A DNA stretch of 53,289 nt from UBA2428 sp002343545. Lineage in GTDB: Bacteria > Bdellovibrionota > UBA2428. Both the position numbers and the translations under genes were made by a program. Of the stretch, positions 51,400 to 53,289 are shown in pieces (within the stretch, counting starts at the first letter, position 1; each line of letters opens with the position of its first letter). Location of the stretch: the NCBI GenBank assembly GCA_937952285.1, contig CALFZE010000012.1, positions 1 to 53,289 on the forward strand, written 5' to 3'. Under the pieces are notes generated by a model. The model did not search any database. It saw only the letters and a list, made by a program, of their open reading frames with translations, and was not told the origin of the DNA.

Positions 51400-51447
51400 T
51401 CTAGCGCGGGACGGCGGTGGTGCGGCCGTCCCGTTTGGCGACTTGGT

Positions 51448-52074
51448 TCAGGCTCCGTCGCTCTTGATGATTCCGCAGGCGAGTCGATCGCCGGCGTCGC
51501 CGCTAGGTTGACTCTTCAGGTCATCCGCTTTCGCGTGAACGATCAGGGCCCGGCCCATGATGGAGTTGATGCCTTGGTTGAGCGTCGCTTCCTTCACGAC
51601 GAAATCGACGTTCACCCCGCCCCGGGAATTCGTCCGGAGGTTGCCCATGTCGCCCGGATGCCGATCGGCGCCGTGACGGTCGCCGTGCGGTTTTTGCTCG
51701 GGGTTGAAGTGACCTTTCGCCGAGGCGAAACTCGGGGCTTCGCACTCGAAGCCCTCGTGCACGTGGAATCCGTGGACTGAGTTTTTGGTGAGTCCGCTCA
51801 GGCGGGCCTGCACGCGAACGCCGTCGGCGGTCTGCGTAAACTCGACCTTGCCTCGGGAAGCGCCCTTGGCGTCGAGAAGCTCGGCGGAAGCCCGGGTGCC
51901 GACGCCTTGGGTCGGCATATCATTTTGCTCGTTGTGAGTTTGGAAAGAAGTCTTTGGGTGTTCGGGCTTCGCCTCGCCCTCTTGGTGCGCGCAGCGACTA
52001 AGGCCCACGCTAACGAAGAGCGAAAAAAAGAAGGTCAATCGAACGGCGTTCCAAAACGAATGGATGCTTTTCAT
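51448..52074 (-). CDS. sodC: Cu/Zn superoxide dismutase
   Basis: A 208-residue exported enzyme that converts superoxide to peroxide and oxygen in the periplasm. The N-terminus has a hydrophobic signal (about 8-27); a Cys at 28 could be a lipidation site, but the preceding LSR is a poor lipobox. Copper ligands H104 and H106 are in HGFHVHE, H122 is in GHFNP, and H180 is in VHAKADD. Zinc ligands are probably H130 or H134, H139 and D142 in RHPGDMGN. C111 and C200 could form the conserved disulphide, and the terminal block DRLACGII is typical. It is convergent with the small basic protein gene. Confidence 0.92.
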   Translation of the reverse strand: MKSIHSFWNAVRLTFFFSLFVSVGLSRCAHQEGEAKPEHPKTSFQTHNEQNDMPTQGVGTRASAELLDAKGASRGKVEFTQTADGVRVQARLSGLTKNSVHGFHVHEGFECEAPSFASAKGHFNPEQKPHGDRHGADRHPGDMGNLRTNSRGGVNVDFVVKEATLNQGINSIMGRALIVHAKADDLKSQPSGDAGDRLACGIIKSDGA

Positions 52075-52263
52075 GGATCTTCGGGAAGCACGAAACGGAC
52101 CAGCTTCATCGTCGTTTAAGTCGCGCTTGGGCGTGGCGACTTACCTCGGTGCCGACGCGTCTTTCCACGGCCGGGGAAGAAAGGGACGCGGAACGCGCGC
52201 TCGGCAAAGAGCTCGAGTGGCCCTGCATTTGCACCTTCCGATCTTGAGCGAAGGAGGTCACTT

Positions 52264-52476
52264 ATGGCTCAACAAAAAAACAAGCGAAGTTCGGCGAAGA
52301 CGCGCGAAGAGATCAAAAAGGCGTCCTTGCCCGCGATCCCACGCGACAATCTCAAGCAGGCTTTCGGTGGCGTGGAGAACAAAGGCCCGGCCGCCAATCC
52401 CAAGTCGCGCCACCGCGGGACGGCCCTCAAGAGCCGGCAGACGCAAAAAAGCCGAGTTCTCCATCACGCCGTTTAA
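52264..52476 (+). CDS. Small basic hypothetical protein
   Basis: A 70-residue Lys/Arg-rich protein with a strong GAAGGAGG ribosome-binding site before ATG. The sequence is polar and probably partly disordered (KNKRSSAKTREEIKKAS at the start), with a conserved-looking central IPRDNLKQAFGGVENKG. No family is recognised. Like the 51142 gene it is small, basic and near sodC, so a stress-related nucleic-acid-binding role is a guess. The gap 52077-52263 shows no clear promoter. Confidence 0.55.
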   Translation: MAQQKNKRSSAKTREEIKKASLPAIPRDNLKQAFGGVENKGPAANPKSRHRGTALKSRQTQKSRVLHHAV

Positions 52477-52495
52477 AGTGTGACCGCGCCCTCGG

Positions 52496-53289
52496 TCAAA
52501 GCAGGCTGAGCTGCGAAGTCGGTCTTCGAAACGCCGCCGTCGAAAGCGTCGGGAACTCGGACTCGAGTCCCGCCTTTCGGCGGGCGACGTGGAAGAGCGC
52601 ACGGATCTGTTCGGCAAAAACTCCCTGTCCCCGCATTCTCGATCCGAAATCGGCATCGTTCAACTTGCCGCCTCGAAGCTCGCGAATGCGCCGGAGGACC
52701 TTATCGGCTCGATCGGGTCTGAAGCGGCGGATCCAATCCTCGAAAAGATCCTTCACGCCGAAGGGCAAGCGCAAAGGCGTGAATGAAGCGTAGCGGGCTC
52801 CCGCTTCCGCGCACGCCTGCAATATGCGTGGCATTTCTTCGTCGGTGAGCCCCGCGATGAGCGGAGCCACGTTCACGGCGACGGGGATGCCCGCCTGCGC
52901 AAGCCTTCGAATCGCGTCGAGACGATAAGCCGGCCTTGAAGTCCGTGGTTCCATCGACGCGCAAAGCTCGTCGTCCAAGCTCGTCACCGAAATCATGACC
53001 ATGGCGGCTCGGTCCGCGGCCATGGGGGCCAGCACGTCGATATCGCGCGTGACGAGGTGGTTCTTCGTTATGACGAAAACGGGGTTGCGGAACTCGGCGA
53101 GTACTTCGAGACAAGCCCGCGTGAGCCGAAAGCTCCGCTCGGCCGGTTGGTAGCAATCCGTATTGCCGCTCGAAACGATAAGCCGTGGCTCCCAGCTTCG
53201 GCTCATGAGGCGTTCGCGCAAGAGCTCGGGAGCCTTCGTCTTGACGAAGATCTTGCTCTCGAAGTCTTCGCCCGCGGACAGCCCCAGGT
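52496..53289 (-). CDS. PA0069-family radical-SAM protein (5' end beyond the window)
   Basis: The frame is open to the window edge, so at least 264 residues are visible and the cluster-binding Cys motif lies outside. Retained family marks are LGLSAGEDFESKIFVK at the edge, SSGNTDCYQPAE, VITKNHLVTRDID and the barrel segments VMISVTSL and VNVAPLIAGLTD. The downstream TPLRLPFGVKDLF is also conserved. PA0069-type proteins resemble spore photoproduct lyase and are thought to act on nucleic acids, but no reaction is established. It converges on the small basic gene at 52264 with a 19-bp gap. Confidence 0.85.
   Translation of the reverse strand, partial: LGLSAGEDFESKIFVKTKAPELLRERLMSRSWEPRLIVSSGNTDCYQPAERSFRLTRACLEVLAEFRNPVFVITKNHLVTRDIDVLAPMAADRAAMVMISVTSLDDELCASMEPRTSRPAYRLDAIRRLAQAGIPVAVNVAPLIAGLTDEEMPRILQACAEAGARYASFTPLRLPFGVKDLFEDWIRRFRPDRADKVLRRIRELRGGKLNDADFGSRMRGQGVFAEQIRALFHVARRKAGLESEFPTLSTAAFRRPTSQLSLL

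Overview
The window reads as chromosome from a high-GC Gram-negative bacterium. Signal-peptide and SecDF export genes, a 7TM sensor kinase, a GGDEF protein and a Ser/Thr kinase, with the order tgt-yajC-secD-secF-recJ, point to a Bdellovibrionota- or delta-proteobacteria-like genome. The lineage is inferred from gene content only; no rRNA is present.

Layout. 1-4160 is an accessory stretch of visibly lower GC. It holds an erythromycin-esterase-family enzyme, a DUF4258-type toxin with an HTH antitoxin under a palindromic operator, small ORFs and a complete ISL3-family element. 4.38-35.55 kb is high-GC chromosome. In order it carries a secreted two-repeat protein, a frameshifted hemN, a 7TM hybrid histidine kinase followed by a hydrolase/flavoprotein/thioesterase/SDR series, an M1-like peptidase, a VRR-NUC plus DEDDh exonuclease fusion and a desaturase. 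An ABC exporter pair with a HAD phosphatase follows, then several small enzymes, the block tgt-yajC-secD-secF-recJ-GGDEF, a membrane-anchored Ser/Thr kinase and xseA.

35.79-43.82 kb is a genomic island inserted at the 3' end of a tRNA-Asp gene. The tRNA end is repeated almost exactly (19/21 bases) at the far side. The left edge is scarred by ISL3 and IS3 remnants and no integrase is left. The payload is a regulator divergent from a tight four-gene operon: cytosine-C5 methyltransferase, GHKL (MORC/MutL-like) ATPase, Z1-domain helicase-like protein and a PD-(D/E)XK nuclease. This is the MORC-type restriction-modification class outlined by comparative genomics. A convergent gene ends in a TIR-like/nucleoside-deoxyribosyltransferase-like domain and is probably a second defence effector.

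43.83-53.29 kb returns to high-GC chromosome. It holds a UdgX uracil-DNA glycosylase coupled to its radical-SAM partner, the SelO AMPylase, a DUF748 protein, a response regulator/GAF-kinase pair, small basic proteins, a Cu/Zn superoxide dismutase and a truncated PA0069-type radical-SAM gene.

The main points to follow up are the MORC-type island with its extra effector, a palindromic motif shared by the promoters of two DNA-repair loci (17.09 and 46.50 kb), the VRR-NUC/exonuclease fusion, the broken hemN, and a recurring TTAA element close to start codons.
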